Of a stretch of DNA of 40,000 nt, positions 11,218-24,300 are shown one piece after another; positions within the stretch are counted from its first letter, which is position 1; each line of letters opens with the position of its first letter. The stretch is from Tubiluchus corallicola. Taxonomy: Eukaryota > Priapulida > Priapulimorpha > Priapulimorphida > Tubiluchidae. The DNA is taken from NCBI GenBank assembly GCA_030141605.1, contig JAQGDQ010000956.1:1-40000 (forward strand), in the 5' to 3' direction. The position numbers and the translations under genes were made by a program. The notes under the pieces were generated by a model. That model ran no database searches. It was not told where the DNA came from and saw nothing but the letters and a program-made list of their open reading frames with translations.

Positions 11218-11655
11218 ACGATAAGCATGAGAATTCTCTAATGTGCAAATATTAAAAAATCGCAGTTTATCTTATATAAGTGTAAAATTTTTTCTTGTCT
11301 TTTTTTAAATTTTACTTAGTAGTTTGTTCAATAATAATATTTAATTACAATACATTTTACGTAACACGTGCATTGTTATTAAAATAATTTAATTTTAAAA
11401 TAATATTAAAATTCACAATCGTTCTAATTTTAACTAACTATATACATAACTAGCTTTGCTAAACTGTATTTTTTATGGGTGAATTTTGCTTAAACTTTAA
11501 CTTGTGTGTATAAAAAGATAGATAGTGTGCTTTGAAACTGTGTAGGTTAGTATGAGATTATAGCACTTTCGGCATAATTTAAGCATTATAGCTTAAATTA
11601 TGAGCAGATGTATTGTTAAAATTTTGACGTTCAACAACAACGCTAATTTTTGCAT
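11218..11655. other. Intronic AT-rich DNA, nothing recognised
   Basis: No gene, RNA or element is identified between the foldback element and the hexamer microsatellite. Confidence 0.45.
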
Positions 11656-11876
<221 letters not shown>

Positions 11877-13137
11877 AATTGCATACTTTGTATTGTGAAT
11901 TGTACGCCATAAAATGAGCCAAGACTGCAGCCCACATTTATATTAAATATTGGTGATATATTAAATCGTTTTTATTTTAAAGTAAAGTAAAATACACTTA
12001 GTTTTAGATATAATCTGGGTCTAGAGACTTATCCTAGGATTCTGGAAAGATAAAGGACAGTTTATGAACGTAAAATTCACGACAATGCACGAGTTATAAA
12101 AGAGATATATTAAAAAACGCAATATTAAAATATAGTTTAGAATAATTTTTAGTACCAAAAATTACAAGGTATATAATTGTAATGAATTGGAGCTAAATAA
12201 ATGTAGATCAATTTTAAATATTTAAGTATTATTATGACTAATTATTAATTTTGACGAGTGTGACGTCATTCCAAACAGGTTCATTTTTAGCCTGAAAATT
12301 TGAAAATGAAGTCAATGGGGGAATATTCAGGAAAATTTAGGTAACTTAAGTTAACTTACAGCATAAATGACCTAAGTATAAAAGATGACTACATCATAGT
12401 TTACGTGAATATCCCGATTCTTGTGCAGATAAATGGGTGTGTCTTTCTTCCTTGTATTTGTGAGTCTTGTCAATACAAATTTCAAACGAAGTTGTTAGTT
12501 CATCAAGAATCATTTTTTCAACTTATAAAAAAGCAATAAAGTACATATCTTCAATTTTATCATCTGTGGTTAATGATGTTGTAAGCTAAGCGAGCTTTCA
12601 CTGCATTCCTCATCATTTCCACGTTAGCAAAACTCAAATTTCTTCGCAACCCCTTGAAACAACCTGTCGATCAGTAAATTTATTTGTCAACAGATGTCAC
12701 CACGTGTCCTTGCATACTTCATGTCTGACTCTGATAATGGCAACCGACAATTACGACGATTTTCCGGCGCGATAAATACTTAGATTTCCTGAACTGGAAG
12801 CCAACTTAAGTCAGTGATACTTAAGTCTATGATGTGATAACCAAGATTTTTTGAAACCTAAAATAATAAACAATATTTTAAAAACGTTATTTTTCCTTTT
12901 AAAGCTGTGGCTATGGCTATGACCAATTTGTTTCTGAGTTAGGTCCAGCGTTTAGGATAGGTTTCGACTCAAAAATGTTGCTTTGGCTCACGAGCAAAGA
13001 TTTTTGTTCGTCGATGAATGATAGTGTTAAGATGAAGGCATAATCTGATGCATTTCGTCTATGAATGTTTTAATATTTTCAAATGTAATGGTAATTGTAG
13101 AACTGATTAGTAACTGTTTTGAATGGACTGTCACCAG
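11877..13137. other. Intronic DNA, no feature recognised
   Basis: About 1.25 kb with no supported gene or clear repeat. A CACGTG lies at 12701-12706. Composition is slightly less AT-rich at 12580-12830, but I can assign no element. Confidence 0.4.
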
Positions 13138-13151
13138 TCAATGAATTTACT

Positions 13152-13212
<61 letters not shown>

Positions 13213-13235
13213 AAGAGAGCGAGAAAGAGAGAAAA

Positions 13236-13267
<32 letters not shown>

Positions 13268-13356
13268 GGAGAGAGTGAGAAAGAGAGAGAAAGAGGGAGA
13301 GAAAGGGAGAGTGTGAGAAAGAGAGAAAAAGAGAAAGAGAGAGACAGAGAGCAAAA
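13138..13356 (+). repeat. (GA)n-rich tract in the Hox intron
   Basis: About 210 bases of GA repeats interrupted by AAAGAG and GGGAGA variants. It is purine-rich on the transcribed-sense strand. The two open frames (Glu-Arg on +, Leu-Ser on -) are repeat translations. GAGAG is the GAGA-factor motif in arthropods, but equivalent binding in this organism is unknown. Confidence 0.92.
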
Positions 13357-14310
13357 GATTGGAGTTAAAAAGAAAAAAAACAGGAAGTCTTGCTAATATG
13401 GACTTGCTGCCATGTTGCAAAAACTCAGCTGATAAACAAATAAAAAAGCAATAATCAAAACATTTGCGCTATAAAAAACTTTTTTACTTCTTGTCTTTAC
13501 CCGATGTTTTACATCAAGCAAAGAAGAGGAAAGATACAGTTAGTTTGCTCTGCGAGCTGGCGTCTTACCAACCTTCTCTTTCCATACAATGTAAATTATA
13601 GCAGAGCTGTCTCGACACAGTTGTCCAGAGAATTTTCGGCTCCTATCAGTAATTAATTCTGAAAAAATAGTTTGATTTGTTGTTCGACACATGTTTGGTT
13701 AAAGTCGGCACCGTTTGACATGGATGAACGCGTTTACCATGCATGCTCAGTAATAGGGAAGCTATTAATAAGGCTGGCAGGCTATCTGTTTAAAACTTAC
13801 TACACGTATATATAAAACGTACGAATTGATTACGATAATATTTCTATCCTTAGTCCTCTGTACAGTGTTTTGTTTAATGAAATTTATTCATCAGAAATTT
13901 AACAAAATTCAACGAAATTACGAAAAAGTTAAGAAATTAATTTTGACACGTACCAGATGACGTGACATTATTCTGTGAATTTATTAGGGCATATTTAATA
14001 TCCATTTATTAAATTTTATTTATTTAAAATTGATCAATTAATTTTTTGATTAACTTTTTTAAATTAACTTATGCGTATTTTTATTGAAATTCCAAACTTA
14101 GTGATTAAGGCATACATAATAAACATTAAATCGATTTATTACAGTAAATAATTACTATTTAGTATAAATAATGAACTGACACAAGGTTTATTTTTTGTTA
14201 TAATTTTAAAACTAATGAATTAATATTTATTTAGTAAAATTAATCTTAAGTTTTCGTTGACAAATTGACAGTTTGTGAGTTTATGTATATATGTCAGCTT
14301 ATGCATAAAA
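13357..14310. other. Intronic AT-rich DNA, nothing recognised
   Basis: No gene or clear repeat is seen over about 950 bases. Confidence 0.4.
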
Positions 14311-14628
<318 letters not shown>

Positions 14629-15221
14629 ATGTGTATCAGTTTAGTATAAAAAGTATTAAGGTGATATAATACGGAGCTGGCAATCTCAAAAAGTAAAAAA
14701 AATGTGAATTAGTTTCGGTTTTGTGCAAGGAAGCCTTCAGTTAGTAGTGAAAGAAAAAAGTTTTGTAAATTTGTACATAAATTAAACATATATGTAGACC
14801 TATATGTGTATGTATGTACGTATGGCATATATTTCTGCTTACGTACTTAAAACTTACTAGTGTGTGAGTGTTCCCAATACGTGTAAATAAAAATATCGAA
14901 AACCCGCGTGTGTACAAAACTGTTGTAATAGGGTCTATCGTGTCAATGAATTCCCAAGTTTTAAAATATTTTCTCTCGGTTTTTGCCTGGCTTGAACAGT
15001 TTGTAAGTTTGAGGAAGTTGTCGGTGCCTCTTTGAGAAAGACAATTACGTCTCGACGAACCTTCGCCAAGTTCACCTTGTACATTAGCATTTTTATGTGC
15101 AAAATATGAAAATGTAATGGCGGCGCTGCGCTACGTGTGACTGCAAGGAATTTAAAGGGCTCGTGAGTAAAGTCAGCTGAATTTTTAGTTGAAGTAAAAT
15201 TGCTAAAACTGCTAAACTTGG
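14629..15221. other. Intronic DNA, nothing recognised
   Basis: No supported gene or element is seen. The block around 14990-15170 is less AT-rich than its surroundings, but I can assign no function. Confidence 0.4.
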
Positions 15222-15527
15222 TTAAAGGAAAGCAGGATGATTTTTCATATACTACCCCATTTCAAGTACAGTAAAAAGTATATAGTTTAACACCAATAAT
15301 ACTGCAATAGCGCCTCTGATAATTAAATAATAGATTAAAATCTTAATAAACGGCGGGCGAGCCCAACTATTGATGACATCACAAACTAACATAATTTTCA
15401 AAAGCAAAAATATTCCACGAGCGTGTTGCACGTGTTTGCGAAAACGAAAATTGAGAGTACAGTGCTACTGTAAGACATTCTGTGTGTTGTACTAAAACTA
15501 GGCAAGTTTTACGACAAAAATTCAAAA
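15222..15527 (+). mobile_element. TTAA-flanked MITE family, copy 1 (3' truncated)
   Basis: Starts TTAAAGGAAAGCAGGATGAT at 15222 and follows the same sequence as copies at 18549-19166, 21870-22298 and 38714-39329, including GTGTTGCACGTGTTTGCGAA and TGTGTTGTACTAAAACTAGG. It breaks off at about 15527, where a SINE head begins, so only the left half is present. The open frame at 15379-15570 crosses this junction and is not a gene. Confidence 0.8.
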
Positions 15528-15620
15528 TTTTAAAGTCTTTCGTATGGCCCGAACGCGGTATTGAACTCATGCCCTCCCAGACGGAAAGCGGACGCGTTAC
15601 TACTAGACTGTACCGTTTAA
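15528..15620 (-). mobile_element. tRNA-derived SINE head
   Basis: On the minus strand it reads CGGTACAGTCTAGTAGTAAC, CGCTTTCCGTCTGGGAGG, a B-box-like GAGTTCAATACC and then GAAAGACTTTAAAA. It closely matches the head of the SINE at 16437-16860. The body is missing after AAAGACTTTAAAA, where the TTAA MITE starts. Confidence 0.7.
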
Positions 15621-15857
15621 AACTTACAAAAGTCTTTTGTAAAAATACAAAAACTTAAGTCCTTAATGACTTTCGTGGAATATAAATCAAAAATTCAATT
15701 GCACATTCTCGAATGGAAAACGCATTAGCTATTAATAACTGGGATAAACGTATATAATTTTAAAGCATATATCTATATTACTGAAGCCAATTTTATTCAA
15801 ACACAAGAAGCCAAAGTGGAAAATTGTTAATATAAAAAAATTCTATCAGCTTTCTAG

Positions 15858-16332
15858 TCATACTTTAGTCCAGTTTCAAATCAACATGATCATTACACAA
15901 GATATTCATTCGGAAACTATGTACTCCCTCTTCCAAATACAAATATAACGAAACAGTCATCAAAATATAATGCTATTAAAATACGGTCATCAATTCCGCG
16001 TGAAATGAAAACTCTTAATCTTTATCAATTTAAAAAAACATCAAAAAATTACTTACTACAACGGTATAATTAACTCACAATTTTACTCATCCTGATCTTA
16101 AGTTACTAACAAAACTTATTTTGTGCTAATGCAAATTATAACGGATGAAAATGCTATGCAATGTTAATTGTCAATTGTTCCAACTTATCTGGAGGAGGAC
16201 TCGAAAGCTCAGTGCTCCTTCCTCCTCCTCACAGTAACTCGTTTAGTTTATAATTTTTTCTTTCAATGTAATAACAATTTGTATATATGTTTGTGTTGCT
16301 GTGGAATAAATTCATAATTCATTCATTCGTCA
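15858..16332 (+). mobile_element. LINE 3' end (polymerase C-terminus plus 3' UTR)
   Basis: A frame open at 15858-16070 and closed by TAA at 16071 translates as HDHYTRYSFGNYVLPLPNTN, then SSIPREMKTLNLYQFKKTSK and a Tyr-Leu-Leu end. This layout (HxTR, LPxPxTN, a degenerate WNxLP, SLxxFKKxLKxYL) is typical of the C-terminus of CR1/Jockey-type LINE polyproteins. The 3' UTR contains GGAGGACTCGAAAGCTCAGT with a complementary-looking CTCCTTCCTCCTCC, and ends in GTGGAATAAATTCATAATTC and a short ATTC repeat tail. It is a 5'-truncated, dead copy. The family assignment is from memory. Confidence 0.7.
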
Positions 16333-16433
16333 TCAATGCAACAAATCAAGATACAAGATATGTTATATATGTTAGGTTATGTAATAAGTTATATTATTGA
16401 AATATACTGCGAGAGTTAATGTCAAATGTTAAT

Positions 16434-16862
<429 letters not shown>

Positions 16863-17392
16863 GTATACCATTGTCTGCAGAATTTAACAAGAATTTTTTA
16901 TATTCTTATATAATGTTTAATTATGCATTATACATATAGTTGAATATATTATTTTAGTTGTGTTCTGAACTTTTGGATAAAATTTTGGTAAACCTATGTA
17001 TTCAGATATTCTGTATTTTGGGGGGTTGTCTAGGGAGGATCTTATTTATTATAATGAGGCGGTTGCTTAAATATTTAATAGAAACTTTCGCTGCCTTTAC
17101 GCTTCGGAGGACCATAAAGTCTAGCAAAGCTTTTAAAGCGCTGCACTATTTAGACGCATAAACCAATTTGTGACTGTTAATTATTAAAACGTAATTATAT
17201 TCATTGCGTTATTTTGCGCGCATAATAAAAATGGTGTTTTGTTTCCTGTTTTTGTTTTAATTCTGTTTTTTTAATTTTATTGCTACGTTTCCTGCGAAAT
17301 TATTAAACTGTGAAGTCATAAGTCATTTATATATAACAATTTATGTAAAACAATAGTACACCTGCAAAGTACAATTTTATTTGCTTTATAAT
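16863..17392. other. Intronic DNA, nothing recognised
   Basis: A short open frame at 16958-17161 has no recognisable domain and no exon-like flanking signal that I trust. No clear repeat is seen. Confidence 0.4.
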
Positions 17393-17852
17393 TGTAAATG
17401 CTTTTCTATATAGATGTGTAAATGCTTTTATATGTAGACGCGTAAATGCCTTTATATGTAGATATGTAAATGCTTTTCTATATAGATATTTAAATGCTTT
17501 TCTATATAGATGTGTAAATGGTTTTCTATATAGATGTGTAAATGCTTTTATATATAGATATGTAAATGCTTTTCTATATAGATGTGTAAATGTTTTTTTA
17601 AAATGTAGATGTGTAAGTGCTTTATATGTAGACGTGTAAATGCTTTTATATGTAGATATGTAAATGCTTTTCTATATAGATGTGTAAATGCTTTTATATG
17701 TAGATGTGTAAATGCTTTTCTATATAGATATGTAAATCCTTTTCTATATAGATGTATAAATGTTTTTTAAATGTAGATGTGTAAATACTTTTCTATATAG
17801 ATGTGTAAATGGTTTTATATGTAGATGTGTAAATGCTTTTATATACTTATGC
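17393..17852 (+). repeat. 24-bp minisatellite, about nineteen copies
   Basis: Units of GTAAATGCTTTTCTATATAG plus ATGT repeat every 23-26 bases, with two main variants (TTTTCTATATAGATGT and TTTTATATGTAGATGT) interspersed. No frame or structure is suggested. Confidence 0.93.
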
Positions 17853-18548
17853 AAGTGTTTTTCTACTTACATGTGTATCCTTTGAAGAAGAATGGACATT
17901 GAAAATGGGACGTCCAAGCATGAAGTGATCGCGACTTTAAAGTGATTTTACTAATTACATGAGACGCTTATTGCAGTTTTATTACTAAACCCTTCTAGCA
18001 TTTTTTGCGATCAAATAAGTCAAACTGCCCAGAAGGCTTGGTATTTCGGTTAATCACAACGGAAAATGCTCATATGTAGTACTACATGTGTTGTTGGAGT
18101 GTGAATCGCCACACAGTTTATTGCATTTCTCAGTCGTAATAATCGAAATTGATCATAAATTAAAAGCGTATAAGATCACAGAAAATTATATATGACCATT
18201 AAAATATCTTCTAGTAAAATAATGCTTAATAAATAGATAGTCTTAATGATTTACTGCAGAATGCTTGAAGCATTAAGACTGGTAGGGTCTTCCCATTTTT
18301 TGCCAAGTCGACAAGGCATTGCTGTATATTATATACAGTACATAGCTTGACTATACGTTAGTTGTCATGTAATAAAAATTTATGACTTCATGGTAGTGTA
18401 CTTTAAGTGTTTAGGTTTTAAACTTGACGCGCTTTGTAAAATTAACACAGGAACAAATTTACCGAAACCTTGTTTACCTGCTATATTAGCGAGGCTTTAG
18501 CTAATACTGCAATAAATCTGAGTTTTTTTAATTTCTGATTTCTGATAC
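17853..18548. other. Intronic DNA, nothing firm
   Basis: No gene is supported. Around 18050-18130 one frame gives HVLLECESPHS, faintly like the Cys/His end of LINE polyproteins, but the flanks do not support it. Confidence 0.35.
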
Positions 18549-19166
18549 TTAAAGTAAAACCGGATCCAATCCTAAACTGTATTTCAGAACAATCTACTCT
18601 TTAAAATATTGAAAGGAAACATACTATTTTTTCATAAATGCCTTACGTGAAAGAATTATTACAACACAAACACAATTTCACGTTCGCGTCACTAGTTCTT
18701 CACTGTTACATGCATTTCGTCATTCGTTAGTTAGACGGGCACTAATGCCTGCATTTCGCAAACGCATTGCGCAAAAAACAGGTGCTGTATCTCTCAGTTC
18801 AGATGTGTTAGTGTGTGACAAACTGCGCACGTTCGACAGTTCATAAGTGAGCACAGCGGTGAATTGGAAATTTGAATTTTTATCTTAAAACTTGCCTAGT
18901 TTTTGTACAACATACTAAATCCTCTTACAGTTACACTGTACTTCAATTTTCTGTTTCGTAAACACGCTCAAGGAATATTTTTGCTGTTGAAAATTATATT
19001 AGTTTGTGACGTCATCAACAGTTGGACTGGCCTGCCATTGATTAAGATTTTAATCTATTACTTAATTATCAGAAATGCTTTTGCAGTATTATTGGCGTTA
19101 AAATGTATTCTTTTTCCGTACTTGAAAATGGGGTAGTATATGAAAAATCATCCTGTCTTCCTTTAA
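18549..19166 (-). mobile_element. TTAA-flanked MITE family, copy 3 (full length)
   Basis: A 618-bp copy in reverse orientation. It is bounded by TTAA at 18549-18552 and 19163-19166. Its inverted ends read TTAAAGTAAAACCGGA on the + strand at the left and TTAAAGGAAGACAGGATGAT on the minus strand at the right. Its length agrees with the 616-bp copy at 38714. TTAA target sites are characteristic of piggyBac-type transposition, but the termini lack the usual CCC, so that link is an inference. No transposase is encoded. Confidence 0.85.
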
Positions 19167-19740
19167 ATGTCTTTACCCTGTTTTAAGTGCTTGTTGTCAT
19201 TATAGTATTAAAATACTAAGATGTTATAAAACAGCAGGTCATTGTCATTCTATATTGTGTCCTGTTTTTAGCCTCTTAAGAAAATATATTTTAGTATCTA
19301 ATAACTCTTACATGAAAAGAATTTTTGGTCTTACAATAAAACTTCTGCCAGAAAAGTAAAAAAAAAAAACAGAATTTATTCAGCAGTCCACAAGAAAAAG
19401 GAAAGACTATATTTGTAGTTGAATGCAAAACTTTATTGCACTACATAATTACTTTTATCCAAAATATTTAAAAATCAAATTTTACTAAAACCGCCTAAAG
19501 ATGACACCACTGCTGCACTTTATTTTTTCTTTCCTTGTCACTACGTTGCCAGAGCGAATCCATGTGGGTATATTACTATTACACAATTATATAATAACAT
19601 AATACTATGATTTTATAACATAATGCTATCCAATATAATATTCATCTGCCTCCCCAAATCTCACTGATGTGTTAGAAGCAGTTCAAAAACGCCCACTGAA
19701 AAATATTTTTCCCAATGAAAACTAAGTAGATTTTTCTAAT
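19167..19740. other. Intronic DNA, nothing recognised
   Basis: AT-rich with no supported gene. The end of this stretch (about 19640-19740) may belong to the LINE fragment that follows, but frames there are broken. Confidence 0.4.
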
Positions 19741-19741
19741 T

Positions 19742-19969
19742 TTAGCTAATCTTCAATCTTTATTTAATCGCCACGAAAATTCGTGCAAAAAGTTATTCTC
19801 ATCAATTCGAAATCCTAATAACAAAATCCACACTCTATTGCCAGATGCCCAAACTCATAGATACAGCACTCGCCACTATTTGAAATGCCCCTTACCTGGA
19901 TACAGAACAGAGAGGAACAGAACAGAACAGAATAGATCTTACCTGGATTCAAGAACATGGCTCATTTAA
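19742..19969 (+). mobile_element. LINE polyprotein C-terminal fragment
   Basis: The frame 19742-19966, closed by TAA, reads LANLQSLFNRHENSCKKLFS, then NPNNKIHTLLPDAQTHRYST and RHYLKCPLPGYRTER. The order L..L..R....C..LF..I..PNHK.H.LLP and a basic xTxR..YLDSRTW-like end is typical of the region after the reverse transcriptase in non-LTR retrotransposons. Frames upstream are broken, so this is a decayed fragment. The exact clade cannot be assigned. Confidence 0.5.
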
Positions 19970-20106
19970 TTTCCAAACCAAAGTTATGACTCATTTTAAC
20001 TTATTTTGTTCGTGTATCTTGTAGCAGTGTTGTGGTGATTGTTGCTGTACGTTCTATCTTGCTTATTCTTCTATAAATTTTCATATTTTGTAATTTTATG
20101 CTGTAC

Positions 20107-20477
20107 TGTTGTGTTTTGTTTCTCTCGGAAGGCTCGTAGAGAAAACCAGAAAACACTTCGACAAATTAAACTAGTTTATTAAGCGAGAATTCTACAACAC
20201 AAAAGTATGAAGGAACGTGAAATGATTACAGTAAACGTGAAAATCTGGAAAACGTTTAAGTGTATCTGAAAATACAAGTATACAAGAGAATGTGTAAGTG
20301 GTGTCCGTGTGAATCAGCGTGTGTCTCTGTCAGCGGCCTGCTTCGCCTTATATAGGGTGCCAGGGAACATTTTAGACGTTTCTTTCCAGAACATTCTACA
20401 AGGTAAGACGATTATTCTAACGGAGCATTCTACAATGTTCTATGTAGTTCTAATAGATGCCAGCGATCTCCACAACA
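20107..20477 (-). mobile_element. Solo LTR of an LTR retrotransposon
   Basis: On the minus strand the 371-bp unit starts TGTTGTGGAGATCGCTGGCA and ends GAAACAAAACACAACA, with TG...CA termini and the short inverted repeat TGTTGTG/CACAACA. It contains a TATA-like CCTATATAAGGCG (20345-20357) and, about 170 nt further on, the poly(A) signal AATAAA (20175-20180), a correct order for U3-R-U5. Repeated GTAGAATGTTCTGG-type motifs lie upstream of the TATA. No matching 5-bp target duplication was found, and no internal domain, primer-binding site or second LTR is adjacent. Confidence 0.65.
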
Positions 20478-21074
20478 GATTGTAATGATGATAAGTAAAC
20501 TTTATGCTATACTTATATAATTAAAAAAATCGTATGCAATTATGCAAGTTACATACATATCATTGTAAAATATCACCTATACAGCTTTGAAAAGCAGAGA
20601 TAAACAAATATGTAGTCTCTCCTGTGATCATAGAGCGGTGAGACTCTCTGTTCTATAGGTAAATAAATCAGTATGATGCTTTATAACTGGCGGGGCGGTG
20701 AAGTATATAGGCGTGTAAAATGGACCATAACATGTTTAAAGTTTATGCTACTGATGCCTGTATAATCGACATTATAAACCGTTTAAAGTCATATAATGAT
20801 ATGATACTCGCGCTGTGTACATACTGAGTCATTAAAAATAGGTTTAGGTTAAAAAGGGATTGTGCCCAATCAATTAAAGGAAAAGACAAGTCACTTTGGG
20901 TTTGTTTTACTGTTATCACTTAAATTTATAACAAAGAAATTTGCAAAAACCTGTCGGTAAAGTATAAAGATAATTTAGAAATTATAGAAATTCTCATACG
21001 TGGTGGTAGCCGCCATTTCCTTGAATATATGACTATCTATACGCCTGCCTTTTGCATAAATGCTACGCTAGAAC
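20478..21074. other. Intronic DNA, nothing recognised
   Basis: No supported gene or clear repeat between the LTR and the (CT)n tract. Confidence 0.4.
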
Positions 21075-21869
<795 letters not shown>

Positions 21870-22298
21870 TTAAAGGAAGACAGGATGATCCCCATTTTCA
21901 AGTCCCATAAAAAGTATGCATTTTAACGCAATTAATACTGGAAGAGCGTTTCTGATAATTAAACAATAGATTAAAATCATAGTTAACATAATCATAGTTA
22001 AAATCTGTGCTCACGCAGGAGCTGTCGAACGTGTGTAGTTCGTCACAAGCCAGCACATCTGAACTGAGAGGTACAGCACCTGTTTTTTGTGCAATGCACT
22101 TCCCAAATTTAGGCGCTAGTGAATGGCGAAGCGCATGTAACAGCGAAGAACTAGTGGCGCAAACGCGAAATTGCGTTTGTGTGGTAATAAATCTTTCACG
22201 TAAGTCATTTTTGAAAAAAAATAGTATGTTTTTTTCGGTGTTTTGAGGAGCAGATTGTTCTGGCCTGCAGTTTAAGATTGGGCCAGATTTTGCTTTAA
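21870..22298 (+). mobile_element. TTAA-flanked MITE family, copy 2 (internally deleted)
   Basis: A 429-bp copy with TTAA at 21870-21873 and 22295-22298 and the family ends TTAAAGGAAGACAGGATGAT and CCAGATTTTGCTTTAA. Relative to the 616-618 bp copies it lacks about 190 bp between GATTAAAATC and GTGCTCACGC. The part that remains includes GAACTAGTGGCGCAAACGCG and CACGTAAGTCATT, matching copy 4. Frames of 79 and 161 residues here are not conserved across all copies and are not treated as genes. Confidence 0.85.
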
Positions 22299-22582
22299 AC
22301 GGCGGCGCTATGTACGTGTTTTGATTAATTCTCTGTCTTTCGTCTGTGACTGAAAAGCCAAATAAACCCCGAAGAGACAACAAATGCCATACCCTTCTCT
22401 GAGCATTTTACGATTATTTGTAATGTGACTACGTACTTTAGGAATTGACGAATTCAACTTGGGTTTATGAGGTACTTATCACACTAGCGATGCTTTTATA
22501 CACTTTGGTCAAATTGTGCGCGAAGACGTGCCAAGGTAAACGAATTCTAGCCTGTAGAAAACAAACAGAACATCTAAGCTGA

Positions 22583-22894
22583 GCTGGGGGTGGTAAAGCT
22601 TTCTTTTAAGCAATTAAGAAAAATTGGGAGACTCTTAAGCTGAAAAATTGGATTTTTGCTGGGAAGTTTATATTTTCATCTTTGGATATGAGAGATATAA
22701 TTAGTGACGGAAGCATAAATAATCACGAATTCCCATAAGCTGGGGGTGGTAAAGCTTTCTTTTAAGCAATTAAGAAAAATTGGGAGACTTTTAAGCTGAA
22801 AAATTGGATTTTTGCTAGGAAGTTTGCATTTTCGTCTTTGGATATGAGAGATATAATTAGTGAAGGAATCATTTATGAATGTGAAATTTTCGTA
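22583..22894 (+). repeat. Tandem duplication, two 156-bp copies
   Basis: GCTGGGGGTGGTAAAGCTTT starts at 22583 and at 22739. The copies run through GGATATGAGAGATATAATTA with a handful of differences. The open frame on the minus strand (22676-22966) simply reads the duplicated DNA twice. Confidence 0.92.
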
Positions 22895-23690
22895 AATATT
22901 GTAAAGGAACAATCGTTTAAATTCACAAATAATTCCATAAATAATGTTGCAAATATTAGTCCGCATAAATATTTCGCCTTCTTGTCTTTGGGCAAAACAT
23001 TATTGTAAGGTTTAATTGCAAAGTGTCCTAAAGTGAATGAAAATTATGTGAATTGTCATACTGTAAATAAAGAACGGAAGGTAATTTGATACTTTAACAG
23101 GGGAGAAGCGCTGAAGGTTCGAAGTTCCTAAATTACCCTCTCTTTCATAACAAAATCCGAAAAAGTTTGAGTAAAAAGAGAAACATAATTATATGCAGAA
23201 TACCGTACTTACTTGTGCTTTAAATTTTAAAAAAGGAGAAACAGTTATTTGAAATGATAACATATATATTTTACGATATTTACAAACACAAACAACGTTA
23301 ATAACAGTACAACGAACGAACAATAATAATTAACGTGAGCATAAACTTTGTTCAAAACTAATTTATTACTAAACCGTCTAACGAGGATATTGTTCTGTGT
23401 TCTCTAAGACACGGTATCTACACATTACCAATGATTTAGTTTGGCAGAAGCTTTTATGACATTCGATATTCATGATATCTAAAAATAGGTTTAAGTTTAA
23501 GATCACGTATGCAAGGTCAAAACTACCCATGAACGCGGCTTCGGCAAGTGTTTGAAATCGCTAATGTTTCACACTTGCCACAGTCCGTGACACATTCTTT
23601 GTTTTTCATAACCTTTGACCTTCATCCAATTCAAAAGTTTAACGAAATAAACAATGTTATGACGTGTTTTTGTTAAAATCTTTCTTACAA
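22895..23690. other. Intronic DNA, probable retroelement end at its right
   Basis: No gene is supported. From about 23600 the sequence leads to GGATTGTAAATAACTTTTC and AAATAAAGATTT followed by (ATT)n. That matches the way LINE/SINE 3' ends finish elsewhere in this window, so a + strand retroelement end is likely, though its 5' limit cannot be seen. Confidence 0.35.
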
Positions 23691-23723
23691 AGAGAGGGAT
23701 TGTAAATAACTTTTCAAATAAAG

Positions 23724-23725
<2 letters not shown>

Positions 23726-23768
<43 letters not shown>

Positions 23769-23824
23769 TATTATTATTATTATTGCTATTGCTATTATTA
23801 TTATTATTATCATTATTATTGTTA

Positions 23825-23914
<90 letters not shown>
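23726..23914 (+). repeat. (ATT)n microsatellite, probable retroelement tail
   Basis: About 190 bases of ATT with occasional ACT, GCT, GTT or ATC units, directly after AAATAAAGATTT. Probably the expanded tail of a + strand retroelement. Confidence 0.85.
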
Positions 23915-23917
<3 letters not shown>

Positions 23918-23956
23918 TCGTCTAAAAATTTTAGCGGTGTCTTCGAAATAGCAGAA

Positions 23957-24300
23957 CAATAGATTAGATTAGATTAGACTAAACTTTATTGATTAACATT
24001 TATTAATTCGAAGAAAACTTTGTTTAGCTTCAGACAGTTTAGTGACTTTACATTACTGGAACAGACAGAGAAAAATGATTCAATTCAATACTATATAATA
24101 AATTAATTTACAAAGTAGTTAATACTTCAAAAAAAACTAAATTAAAACCTAAACTAAATTGTTTATTTCATATTCAGGCTACATATGCAATTCAGTAAAC
24201 GTACAAAAGCAACCCTAAATCAGGGAATCTGAAAAAGTTTTGCCTCTCCACTGGGAATCGAACCCACAGCCTTCAGCAAACAATGTTAAAGACACACGTA
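23957..24300 (-). mobile_element. tRNA-derived SINE with (TAATC)n tail
   Basis: On the minus strand a B-box region GGCTGTGGGTTCGATTCCCA (about 24247-24275) with a well-paired T arm is followed by a body with TTTTTCAGATTCCCTGATTT and TTGCTTTTGTACGTTTACTG. It ends in GTTAATCAATAAAGTTTAGT and a (TAATC)n tail at 23960-23978. The upstream part of the tRNA head (A box) is decayed. It differs from the AAAGACTTT family, so at least two SINE families are present. Confidence 0.55.

Noticed and set aside
18040-18130. LINE-like HVLLEC segment
   Set aside because: Only a few residues match and flanking frames show no LINE character.
22007-22246. 79-residue frame resembling the 85-residue frame at 39020-39277, as a possible conserved protein
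   Set aside because: Both lie in copies of the same MITE and align as DNA throughout; the third full copy is interrupted there.
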